NCBI GenBank assembly: GCA_963780545.1
Contig: CAWACK010000020.1
Coordinates: 235,864 to 299,863, forward strand
DNA length: 64,000 nucleotides
Reading direction: 5' to 3'
Source of the DNA: UBA8941 sp963780545
GTDB lineage: Archaea > Thermoproteota > Bathyarchaeia > TCS64
Made by a program: the position numbers and the translations under genes. Below, one piece after another: positions 8,294-16,005 of the stretch (the first letter of the stretch is position 1; every line of letters begins with the position of its first letter). The notes below the pieces were generated by a model. That model was not told the DNA's origin. It saw only the letters and a program-made list of their open reading frames with translations, and did not search any database.

Positions 8294-9915
8294 CTAGCAT
8301 CCGACTGCAATTGATTCAAAGTCAATGAGCTTGGTCGTCACGCCTCCGTGTAGTAGCTTCGTCGCCGGATCCTTGAGGACCCCTACGGGCTGTCCCCAGT
8401 CGTGGAGCTCCTCGTCGACCCAGCCCAAGTCATGGCCCATAGAGGATAACTTGTCCCTAACTGATGGCGAAAATCTGCTGTCGATGAAGAGCCGACCTGT
8501 TTCCCTCGTGCACCTCGGCGCTTCGATAGCCTCCTGTATCCCCATACCAAAGTCGAACTGGAGAACACATGGAGAATCACCTGGAGAACAGCGAGGGGAA
8601 TGTTACGCCCCCCCGGTGCACCGACAGCGAGGATGGGTTCACCACCCCTGAGGAGGATAGTTGGGCACACATTCTGTATCCTCCTCTTCCGTCCGTTGAT
8701 TGAGTTAGCGTCCCAGGCTCAGGGTTGAGCCCATACATCGCGTTATTCAATGTTATCCCAGTCCCTGGGACAACGACGCCTGAGCCGAAGAGGTTGACGA
8801 GGGTCTGGTTTACGCAAACCATGTTCCCCGCTTTATCCGCGACAGCGAGGGATGTTGTGTGGTTAGGCTCGAAGGGCCAAGGCTGACCGAAACCATGCTC
8901 GTTGCCTAGTCAAGGTTCATCCTTCGCCTTAGCTCGGCAGCGTATGATTTTGAGGCTAGCGCTCTCTGCGGGACCTTCACGTACCCTGGGTCGCCCATGT
9001 ACTCGAAGCGATCAGCGTAGGCGAGTCCGATGGAGTCACCGACGAGGTGGAGGTGCTCCGCAGACCCGAATCCATAACAGCGCGAGATCGTAGCCCTCAA
9101 GGATGTTAAGCATCTCAACCAAGGTTGTCCCTGCGTGGGTCGGGTCATAGACGATGTCGTAACCCCTGTAGCTCCCGGGCTCTGGCTCGAGATATTGGCT
9201 CGTACATCGGCGAGGTCCTCCCGGGTGATGAGGCCTCGTTGTTCGCCATCTCCTCAGCTATGGCGTCGGCTATCCACCCCTTGTAGAAGGCGTCCCCCCC
9301 GCCTTCAGCGATGGCTTTGAGGCTTTTCGCTAGGTCCCTCTGAACGAGTATCTCGGGCTTGGGAGGCGATGAATCCTGAAAGGGACGTATGGGAACTGGC
9401 GAGTCGTGTAGGAAGGTCTTCCTCCACTCGGGTAGATGCCAAAAGATCTTCATTGTTTGGAAGATGTAGCCGGCTGTCCCCAGCCGACCGGGAAGCCTTC
9501 CTCGGCGACGCTTATTGCGGGAGCTATAACCTCTGAAAGTTTCATTTTTCCATAGGTTCTCAAGAGCCTCGTTAAGACCAGAGACTGTACCAGGCGTACA
9601 CATGCCTTGTGACCTATCACATTGTCGTCACCGAGGACCTCCTCCAGCCCATCCAGTTGGGCTCGTTCCTCGGAGAGTTTGTACATGTTTGGTGTGCAGT
9701 CCTTAGAGGGTCTCCCGACGTAATCGACTATTACGTTCTCCCCGGAGGCCAGGTGGATCGCCATGACGCCCTCGCCACCTATTCCATTATTGGCGGGTTC
9801 GACGACGCAATTCATGAAGGCGGGCTGCGACTGCAGCATCGACGGCGTTACCCCGCGCGTGATCATCTTGCACCCGGCCTCGCCGATTAGGGTGTGCTTC
9901 GAAGCACAATACCGT
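8294..9915 (-). pseudogene. Gamma-glutamyltransferase (GGT), multiply frameshifted
   Basis: Pieces of one GGT family protein lie on the reverse strand in changing frames. From the N-terminus these are EPANNGIGGEGVMAIHLASG (near 9800), DNVIGHKACV and PGTVSGLNEALENLWK (around 9600), YGKMKLSEVIAPAISVAEEG (near 9540), and a block ending AEGGGDAFYKGWIADAIAEEM (near 9260). GDSIGLAYADRFEYMGDP follows near 9030. The active-site block HTTSLAVADKAGNMVC (8863-8818) still keeps the catalytic Thr-Thr. VVPGTGITLNNAMYG is near 8760 and the C-terminal IEAPRCTRETGRLFIDSR near 8500. At least six frame changes are needed, so no functional product is expected. The fragments stay near consensus, which suggests recent loss. 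Confidence 0.88.
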
Positions 9916-10051
9916 TCGGGGCCACGCAGTCGTTTCTTTCAGGGCCACCCCAGCGTTTAAGCTGGTAGATGAGCTTAGTAGACATAATCAGTGATTGTGA
10001 CTCGCGTTTAAACCACTTCCTTGGTTGCGCTAATCCGCGACCAAGCGCACT

Positions 10052-10093
10052 AAAATATTGGCCAAAATAAGGGTTTAATATAGAGCCGGGCGA
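10052..10093 (+). repeat. Left direct repeat, tRNA-Cys-derived attachment site
   Basis: Copy of the sequence at 12804-12845 with two mismatches (10072 and 10082). It contains only the last 10 bases of the tRNA-Cys gene plus its CCA region (with TGG changed to TAG) and 29 bp of trailer sequence. It lies 137 bp beyond the GGT pseudogene. The 330 bp between this repeat and the first reading frame at 10428 holds no gene. It has only a small palindrome at 10277-10292 (CATACC-TATC-GGTATG). Confidence 0.75.
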
Positions 10094-10427
10094 TAGAAGC
10101 ATTCACCCGTTTGATATTATCATAAATACCTAAAAGCTATCAATTATTTATCTAAATATTGCTTGTAGTTTGCATCATGTCCGCACGGTTAAGCTCAGAC
10201 TGAAAGCGGGCGCTAAAGTGTAAAATAGTTAGGATCCAAACGTGAAACATCTTGCCCCCTTTGATAGAAAATTAACCATACCTATCGGTATGCGATGCAC
10301 ACGGTCGTCCAAAATATAAAGTCGTAGAGCTTAAAGCGCGCGTGCATTTATTTCATAGTGAACATTCGATATTTAGGTGGCATTCTTGAGTTATGGTGGA
10401 GTTCCGTCTTGGATCTATAAGAATCGG

Positions 10428-10568
10428 ATGAATTCCCAAGCAGCTTCCTACGAGAGTCAGGTTAGACGACTTGAACTTAAGATTGAAGAGTTAGAGAAAG
10501 AGAATATTTAACCATGGGATCGAGTTGCTTCGCTGGAAAAGGAGAACCGAATGCTTAAAGGTAAATAA
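10428..10568 (+). pseudogene. Short coiled-coil protein, interrupted by in-frame TAA
   Basis: An ATG at 10428 opens a 27-codon frame reading SYESQVRRLELKIEELEKEN, a strong heptad coiled coil, and stops at TAA 10509. The same frame then continues for 18 codons (RVASLEKENRMLKGK) to a TAA at 10566. The second part is also coiled-coil-like, so one nonsense mutation in a small helical protein is the simplest reading. The style recalls the N-terminal coiled coil of proteasome-activating ATPases or small toxin/antitoxin-like proteins, but I cannot assign a family. Confidence 0.4.
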
Positions 10569-10640
10569 TTCCAATTAATTTTAAACTCTTGAGTTAATAT
10601 CTGGTATTTTAGTGATTTTAAAATCCAATTAGGAGAAGTT

Positions 10641-10723
10641 GGCTAGTGTAGTAGCCTAGAAGAGTATATTTTGGGCTATTGTAGTAGCCAAGATTTATAT
10701 AATTCATGGCTGTTATGATAGCC
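10641..10723 (+). promoter_or_regulatory. Three palindromic operators and TATA box of the ATPase gene
   Basis: Three copies of GGCTA-N6-TAGCC lie at 10641-10656, 10674-10689 and 10708-10723 (the third reads GGCTG at its left arm). Starts are 33 and 34 bp apart, about three helical turns, so all face the same side of the DNA. A TATA box (TTTATATAA, 10694-10702) lies between the second and third copies, and the third sits where transcription should start, 13 bp before the ATG at 10736. The arrangement is typical of a dimeric repressor that covers its target promoter. The regulator is not identified. Confidence 0.65.
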
Positions 10724-10735
10724 TAGTGAGTTAGT

Positions 10736-12202
10736 ATGCAGGCTACACCCGACGCCGACATCCTCAGAATATTATACCAGCAGAACCCCTGGTGGACTAC
10801 TGGGACGGTGCCTCCGACCCTCACTTTCAGCTTCAAGAGAAGAGACTTTTACCCACTGAGAGACGCACTGGGCAGCAAGGAGATAACTTGCATCATTGGG
10901 GCACGTAGAGTCGGGAAAAGCACTTTGATGTACCAGCTTATTCAACATCTCTTGGAAAAAGTAGAGCCCTTAAAAGTCATGTTCCTCAAGGCCGACGACT
11001 ACTACCTCAAGCTGGATGAGGAGAAGATCAAGCGAGTCTTCGAACTATATTCAGTCAACGTGTTGAAGGCGCCTCTTGAGAAGTTACAAGATACGATTTA
11101 CATTTTCATCGATGAGGTGCAGAGTCTACCGGACTGGGGACTCTTCTTGAAGCGGTGGTTCGACTTCAACTACCCCATCAAGTTCATCGTCTCGGGTTCT
11201 TCCAGCGCAACAATCAGGCAGGGAAGCATCGAGACCCTCGCGGGGAGGATACATCCCCAGATAGTGTGTCCGATGAAGTTCCTTGAAGTCGTGCGCTTCA
11301 AAGAGCAGGGAAATGATCCCGATAGGCTCTATGATGGAGTCAACTGGAGACTGCGAGAGGGACTTCAGCTCAGTTTATCTCAGAGTAATCCCCGACCTCT
11401 TTACACTGCTTTTCAGGAAGCGAATCTTCAACTTGCTGCACATCGAGACCAGTTGCTCGTTCACTTGAATCAATACCTGGTGAGGGGAGGCTACCCTGAG
11501 GTTGTGGCCACCGATGACAGCTATAGAGCCACCAGTATACTGCGAGACTATTTGGACCAAACTATTTACCGGGATATTGTTAAGGCGTTCTTAATCAGAG
11601 ATCCAAGCTCTTTCGAGGCGCTCTTCGGAATACTTGCAGGTGACTGCTGCCAGAGGCTTAACTACAGCACAATACAAGCTGAGCTTGGGATAAGGAAAGA
11701 GACCCTACATGACTATTTGTTCTACCTCCAGTACTCGTTCCTAGTAACTGAGGCTCACTTCTATAGCAAGAGCCGGAGACATCAGGAGAGAAAGGAGAAG
11801 AAGATCTACATCAACGACATCGGACTCAGGAACGCGGTTATCGGTTACCTAGATTCTGCGATTACTAGTAACACCACTCAGATGGGATTCATTACAGAGA
11901 ATGTGGTTGCAGATCATCTTCGTCGACTAAAATTCAATTACGAGCACGGGTTTGACGCTGATCTCTACTACTGGTTTGATGAGAAGAGGCGAGAGGTCGA
12001 CTTAGTTCTCGAGCTACACCAGAAACCAATTCCGATAGAAGTCAAGTATCAACATGATATATCCAGAGGCGAACTCGAGGGCATCCACTCATTCGTCGCT
12101 GAATTTGAGCCTCCATTAGCAATAGTGGTTACAAAAGAGACATTCCGACTTGAAGAAAAGCTAATATTCGTACCACTATGGCTTTTCTTACTAATCTGTT
12201 AA
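10736..12202 (+). CDS. AAA ATPase with C-terminal DUF4143 domain
   Basis: A 488-residue P-loop ATPase of the archaeal/bacterial AAA_14-DUF4143 type. Walker A is GARRVGKST near residue 58 and Walker B is IYIFIDEVQSLPDW near 125, followed by FIVSGSSSATIRQG (sensor I). The second half has the DUF4143 pattern ending in EKRREVDLVLE and IPIEVKY, which resembles a PD-(D/E)xK nuclease core (D-x(n)-E-x-K). Proteins of this kind are common in archaea, often recently duplicated or mobile. Their role is not well established; a link to mobile elements or defence is possible. It is the only sizeable intact gene of the integrated element. Start ATG 10736; no Shine-Dalgarno is seen, which fits a short-leader or leaderless mRNA. 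Confidence 0.85.
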   Translation: MQATPDADILRILYQQNPWWTTGTVPPTLTFSFKRRDFYPLRDALGSKEITCIIGARRVGKSTLMYQLIQHLLEKVEPLKVMFLKADDYYLKLDEEKIKRVFELYSVNVLKAPLEKLQDTIYIFIDEVQSLPDWGLFLKRWFDFNYPIKFIVSGSSSATIRQGSIETLAGRIHPQIVCPMKFLEVVRFKEQGNDPDRLYDGVNWRLREGLQLSLSQSNPRPLYTAFQEANLQLAAHRDQLLVHLNQYLVRGGYPEVVATDDSYRATSILRDYLDQTIYRDIVKAFLIRDPSSFEALFGILAGDCCQRLNYSTIQAELGIRKETLHDYLFYLQYSFLVTEAHFYSKSRRHQERKEKKIYINDIGLRNAVIGYLDSAITSNTTQMGFITENVVADHLRRLKFNYEHGFDADLYYWFDEKRREVDLVLELHQKPIPIEVKYQHDISRGELEGIHSFVAEFEPPLAIVVTKETFRLEEKLIFVPLWLFLLIC

Positions 12203-12510
12203 GACGAAAATTAGTCAAATAAAACTAACAATTCGATTATTAGATAAACTGAAGAACAGCTTGGAAAATAGTGGGCAAAATAAAACTCATAATGGCTCAG
12301 CTTCTGGAGATGGTTTCAATTTTTCATGATAGCTGCTAATTTCATTGTGCGCGTGCGCCTTAATATTGCTAAGGTTTTACATTTTCCCAGAGTTATGTAG
12401 TTACAATTTATTCTATTTTATAGGGTTTACGTGTTTTATAGTTCAATACTGTAATTTTACTATACACTAGATTGGAATTGATTTAATTAGATATATTAAA
12501 AACTAAGTAA
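12203..12510. other. AT-rich intergenic stretch inside the element
   Basis: About 310 bp between the convergent ATPase gene and the small reverse-strand reading frame. Very AT-rich, with several T-runs near 12395-12425 that could stop transcription from either side, and one alternating GTGCGCGTGCGC tract near 12350. I see no gene. Confidence 0.4.
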
Positions 12511-12726
12511 TTAATTGGCTTGATTCTCAGCGAATTTCCATAAAACATCGAATATATCGCCTAGATATTCTCCTATCACAGAATCTTCCTCTGAAGTAAG
12601 GCCGATTCGTTCACCTGGTTCCTTAGTGGGATCGATATAGGCAGCCCAATTTCTCTTATCAGCGATAATAATATGTGAAAAATGATTCAGGAAGTATGGT
12701 TTAAGTAGGGCTGGCGGCTGTCTCAC
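12511..12726 (-). CDS. Small protein of unknown function, possibly a truncated regulator C-terminus
   Basis: A GTG at 12726 gives 71 residues, but the frame is open further upstream, through the right-hand direct repeat, to the tRNA-Cys end. Readable upstream residues include KEAANILKQFTPNVKFLEEH. Residues SHIIIADKRNWAAYIDP and then YLGDIFDVLWKFAEN resemble the C-terminal effector half of TrmB-like or other archaeal winged-helix regulators (a beta strand with D-x-R/K, then an amphipathic helix with LW). If so, the DNA-binding half was cut off by integration. The resemblance is weak and no function is assigned. Confidence 0.35.
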   Translation of the reverse strand: MRQPPALLKPYFLNHFSHIIIADKRNWAAYIDPTKEPGERIGLTSEEDSVIGEYLGDIFDVLWKFAENQAN

Positions 12727-12803
12727 TAAATGTTCTTCTAGAAATTTTACATTAGGAGTGAACTGCTTTAGAATATTAGCTGCTTCTTTGCCAAAAATAA
12801 TCC

Positions 12804-12845
12804 AAAATATTGGCCAAAATAAGTGTTTAATATGGAGCCGGGCGA
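12804..12845 (+). repeat. Right direct repeat, overlaps 3' end of tRNA-Cys
   Basis: Second copy of the 42-bp repeat. It holds the CCA and last 10 bases of tRNA-Cys on the reverse strand plus 29 bp of downstream sequence. Because the tRNA stays whole on this side, integration was neutral for tRNA function. Confidence 0.75.
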
Positions 12846-12908
12846 GGGATTCGAACCCCCGTAGAGCTGCTCTGCAGGCAGCCGCCTAAACCGCTCAGCC
12901 AACCCGGC
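12836..12908 (-). tRNA. tRNA-Cys (GCA)
   Basis: A full cloverleaf on the reverse strand. The acceptor stem is GCCGGGT/GCCCGGC with a final T-G pair. The anticodon stem GCTGC/GCAGC encloses loop CTGCAGA (anticodon GCA). The T arm loop is TTCGAAT. The discriminator is U73, the cysteine identity base. CCA is encoded next to it (12835-12833). There is no intron. Its 3' end is the integration site of the element to the left. Confidence 0.95.
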
Positions 12909-13020
12909 GCGCAGAGAGAGAAGTGAAAGGGAGGGATATAACTTTTCAGTAATTCACTCATTTGAGGTTTTTTTCATCTTCTCTAAAAATGGTTACCTGT
13001 TTTGCGCCATTTGACGATCA

Positions 13021-13458
13021 TCATTTGACAAATTCCCTGAATAGTATTAGAATATCAACAAGTGTCTCACCAAGCCATAGCCTACCATCTGGCTCCCCAT
13101 CTATAGCGCGGTAGAGACCCAGCCTAGTTTCTTTGATTCTATCCATCCACCATGGGACTGACGCGATGATGTCTGGAACAGGCGTGTTCAATTGGCTTTT
13201 AAATCTGGTTAAAATCAAATGGACACCCGGATAGTTGACTATTGTGATTAGTCTTTTCCTGAACTCTGGATTATCTGCGTAAACTGTCAGACGTTGCCGC
13301 CTGCTTATCAAATTCCTGATCTCTTGTTCAGCGTCGACGTTCTCATCTTTTGCGAGTTTATCTATTATGGGTATTATAATATGCTCAACGTAGAAGCGAG
13401 CTGATACCTTTCTTCCCTCTTCACTAATATTTTTACCCAAGTTGAAAAAAGCGCTCAA
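13021..13458 (-). CDS. Hypothetical protein, possibly TrmB-like effector domain
   Basis: A 145-residue protein starting at TTG 13458, with a TATA-like TTTATAAA near 13500 on the reverse strand. I do not recognise a named family. The N-terminal 55 residues are helical and charged. The rest alternates strand and helix: RQRLTVYADNPEFRKRL, YPGVHLILTRF, then GLYRAIDGEPDGRLWLGE and a final VDILILFREF helix. That order (variable strand-helix units, then a D-G turn and an amphipathic end) recalls the ligand-binding half of TrmB-type regulators, but no helix-turn-helix is present. It stands alone between tRNA-Cys and tRNA-Pro. Confidence 0.55.
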   Translation of the reverse strand: MSAFFNLGKNISEEGRKVSARFYVEHIIIPIIDKLAKDENVDAEQEIRNLISRRQRLTVYADNPEFRKRLITIVNYPGVHLILTRFKSQLNTPVPDIIASVPWWMDRIKETRLGLYRAIDGEPDGRLWLGETLVDILILFREFVK

Positions 13459-13597
13459 TTTTATCTTAATATTGACGATCCGCTGGTGGAATATTAATCG
13501 TCTTTATAAATTTACTCAGGCATCTTTTGAGGGAAACTACCTGAAAAATTCGCCGTGGATTGCGGTGAAAGAAGGATAAAACTGATGGAAAATATGG

Positions 13598-13673
13598 TGG
13601 GACCGCCCGGATTCGAACCGGGGACCACGCGGGCCCAAGCCGCGTATCTTAGACCAAGCTAGACCACGATCCC
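13598..13673 (-). tRNA. tRNA-Pro (TGG)
   Basis: Reverse-strand cloverleaf of 76 nt. The acceptor stem is GGGATCG/CGGTCCC, the anticodon stem CGCGG/CCGCG encloses loop CTTGGGC (anticodon TGG), and the T loop is TTCGAAT. The discriminator is A73 and CCA is encoded at 13597-13595. No intron. Confidence 0.95.
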
Positions 13674-13757
13674 GCGCAGATTGGTTGCGCTGGTCTAAGT
13701 TTAAAAGTTATCTTCTCTCGCTCATAGAAATATTAAAGACTATAATTAGTGGATGTG

Positions 13758-14969
13758 TCAGCTCCACCGTTTCTTTGCCTTTGCCATCGCCTCTACTACG
13801 GGCAACTGCTCACCTGCAAGGAGGCTGAGCATCGCTCCACCGCCGGTGCTGACGTGCTTCATCTTGTCATCGATTCCGAGCATGGATGCGAGGCCACCTA
13901 GATGGCCTCCTCCTACTACTGTGTAACCGGAGGCCTCCGCCATGACGCGGAGGAGCTCTTTGGTGCCGACGTCGAACCCGCGGCGCTCGAACATTCCTAA
14001 CGGCCCCTCCGCAACAACTGTGCCCGCCTCACGGATGAATTTGCTGAACTTCGCAACAGTGTTGAGGCCGATGTCGTATATGTTTGTCTCGTCGGTGATC
14101 TGGTTTGTTAGGACCTCGATGCGGCCACCTTTTGTGTCGAGGGCGACGTCGATGGGTAGCTCAATATACTTTCTATACTTTTTGAGTATTTCACCGGCTT
14201 CAGCGACGAGCTTCTTATCTTCATCCGTTATTGTGTTGATGCGATCCGGCATCTGGCCCTCCGCCATGTGGAAGCTCTCACCTATGAGGCCACCGATTAG
14301 GATGTGGTCGGCTATCTTGTCCTTGAGGACGCGGTTTATGACTGGGATACGGTCATCGACCTTAGCTCCTCCTAGGAGGTAGACTATTGGGGGAACTGGG
14401 TTATAGAGCACCTTGTTGAGGGCTGTGAGTTCTTTTTCCATCAGCCTTCCAGCGACCATAGGCATAACTTCGCCGAAGGCGGTGAGGCTCGCGGACCCAC
14501 GGTGGGCGGCGGCGAAAGCATCGTTAACGCAGAGATCGAAGCAGGGGGCGAGAGTCTTAACCAACTCCGTTTCTGCCAACTTCTCCGGAGGGGCTTCGAG
14601 GTTCTCGTCCTTATGCATACGTAAATTATTGAGAACCAGAACCTCACCTGGCTTCACTAATTTGATGGCCTCCAAGGCTTTTGGGCCATCGATATCCTCC
14701 ACGAATGTCACTCGCCCGTTGTGGTACATCTGGAGGACACGTGTGTGGGCCTCCAAGTTAGTGAAGTCGTATTTCCCGGGGCGGCTTTGGTGAGCGCCGA
14801 GAACCACCTTCGCCTCCTTCAGATCCTTCAACGTCGTCTCCGTCGCCTTTATCCTCGCGTCGTCGAGTATCCTCTTTGTAGCAGGGTCGAGGGGACTGTT
14901 TATATCTACACGGAGGAAGACTCGCTTCCCCTTCACGTCAACATCATTTAAGGTAAGAAAGTCGAACAT
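13758..14969 (-). CDS. pgk: Phosphoglycerate kinase
   Basis: Interconverts 1,3-bisphosphoglycerate + ADP and 3-phosphoglycerate + ATP in glycolysis and gluconeogenesis. Family blocks are KRVFLRVDINSPLD near residue 15, NLRMHKDE near 112, CVNDAFAAAHRG near 143, YLLGGAKVDDR near 190, GPLGMFE near 318 and the C-terminal STGGGAMLSLLAG. The usual HLGRP loop reads HQSRPG here, a form found in some archaeal enzymes. The start is ATG 14969 (MFDFLTLN), supported by GAGGAG eight bases upstream. A GTG at 14978 is in frame but would put the binding site inside the gene. It appears monocistronic, between tRNA-Pro and the peptidase-like operon. Confidence 0.95.
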   Translation of the reverse strand: MFDFLTLNDVDVKGKRVFLRVDINSPLDPATKRILDDARIKATETTLKDLKEAKVVLGAHQSRPGKYDFTNLEAHTRVLQMYHNGRVTFVEDIDGPKALEAIKLVKPGEVLVLNNLRMHKDENLEAPPEKLAETELVKTLAPCFDLCVNDAFAAAHRGSASLTAFGEVMPMVAGRLMEKELTALNKVLYNPVPPIVYLLGGAKVDDRIPVINRVLKDKIADHILIGGLIGESFHMAEGQMPDRINTITDEDKKLVAEAGEILKKYRKYIELPIDVALDTKGGRIEVLTNQITDETNIYDIGLNTVAKFSKFIREAGTVVAEGPLGMFERRGFDVGTKELLRVMAEASGYTVVGGGHLGGLASMLGIDDKMKHVSTGGGAMLSLLAGEQLPVVEAMAKAKKRWS

Positions 14970-15045
14970 TATGGGCACTCCTCGTAGGGTCGCCTCTCAT
15001 TCAAATTATGTCAACCATATAAAAAATAGTGTCGATTCGCGCACG

Positions 15046-16005
15046 CTATACCCGGGTGAGCAATAGGAGGGTGTCGCCTTCATTTACGCTGAAGTGAGTG
15101 CGGAGGAAGGTGACGGTTCCATCGTACGGGGCGTGGACCTCTTGGAGTTTCTCACCAACTAGGCTGTAGACGGAGCCGAGTAACTGCCCCTCTTTCACCT
15201 TGCTCCCCGCATCGACGAGTTTCCTCCAGGCACCTCCATGAGTAGCTGAAAGGCGTCGAAACTCTGGGTCGAGAGGGACGGATTTAACGACTGGGTCACC
15301 TGGGAGTATTCCGATGCTCCGCATCAAGTTATAGACTCCCTTGGCGAACCACCAGGCATCCTTTTCCCTAACAGGGTAAGGTGATCCGCCCTCCGTCATA
15401 ATGCAGGGGATCCCTAACCGTACTACGGCTTCCCCCGTGTTCCCAGCGACTGAGATCGTTTCGATGTGATCGACGTCCCAGCAACCCGCCATTTCCACCA
15501 TACGGTTCTGAAGTGTCTTGTCATTCGTCTCGAAGACGTAGACGCTGCGTACGACGTCCTCTCCGAGATCGGCGGAATGCGCATCGACGATGGCATCAGC
15601 CTTAGAAATGAACTCGGTCCAAACTACGTTGGCTACCCTCTTAGTTAAGGGCCCATCTGGGTCGCCGGGCCAGACTCTGTTCTGGTTGAGGTGGTCCCAT
15701 GGGTTTTCGTATGAGGTGCGGGAGTTGAAGCCTGTTGTATTAACGACTGGTATGATTACGAGTCTCCCGATGATTGTTGTGGGGTCGAGTTCCTCTATGA
15801 TCCGGAAGAGGCCCTCAATTGGGGCGCACTCAAGGCTGTGGACGCCTCCGAGGATACAGAGTGTGGGACCCGGGAAGAAGCCGTTGAATGCTACCCATGG
15901 CACCTTCACCTCGTGAGTAGATGCCTCGGAGACCTTTAGATAGCCTCTGCTACGGGTCCCTGGAGGAACCTCGACTCCGCCTATGCTCAACGACACGCGA
16001 GCCAC
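15046..16005 (-). CDS. Succinylglutamate desuccinylase/aspartoacylase-family zinc hydrolase
   Basis: A 319-residue protein of the AstE/AspA family (M14-like zinc carboxypeptidase fold), which usually removes an acyl group from an N-acyl amino acid. The zinc ligands are in GGVHSLE (His and Glu, near residue 54) and DAHSA (His near 142). LNQNRVWPG near 108 supplies the substrate Arg, and IMTEGG near 200 the catalytic Glu. The last 80 residues form a beta-barrel-like lid with VDAGSKVKEGQLLGSVY and VHAPYDGTVTFLR, as in related archaeal deacylases. The GTG start at 16005 directly follows the TAG of the upstream gene, so the two are coupled. Substrate unknown. Confidence 0.85.
   Translation of the reverse strand: MARVSLSIGGVEVPPGTRSRGYLKVSEASTHEVKVPWVAFNGFFPGPTLCILGGVHSLECAPIEGLFRIIEELDPTTIIGRLVIIPVVNTTGFNSRTSYENPWDHLNQNRVWPGDPDGPLTKRVANVVWTEFISKADAIVDAHSADLGEDVVRSVYVFETNDKTLQNRMVEMAGCWDVDHIETISVAGNTGEAVVRLGIPCIMTEGGSPYPVREKDAWWFAKGVYNLMRSIGILPGDPVVKSVPLDPEFRRLSATHGGAWRKLVDAGSKVKEGQLLGSVYSLVGEKLQEVHAPYDGTVTFLRTHFSVNEGDTLLLLTRV

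Larger units (their letters stand above)
10052..12845. mobile_element. Small element integrated beside tRNA-Cys
   Basis: A 2.8-kb segment bounded by a 42-bp direct repeat (10052-10093 and 12804-12845, 40 of 42 identical). The right copy includes the 3' end and CCA of the intact tRNA-Cys gene, the usual signature of archaeal site-specific integration at a tRNA 3' end. Inside are a short coiled-coil reading frame, a DUF4143 ATPase behind three palindromes, and a small reading frame of unknown function on the other strand. The interior is more AT-rich than the flanking genes. No integrase is recognisable, so the element is either a relic that lost it or was mobilised in trans. Confidence 0.6.

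Noticed and set aside
9887..10102. A 71-codon reverse-strand frame over the left direct repeat
   Set aside because: Overlaps the GGT pseudogene N-terminus and the attachment repeat; no family.
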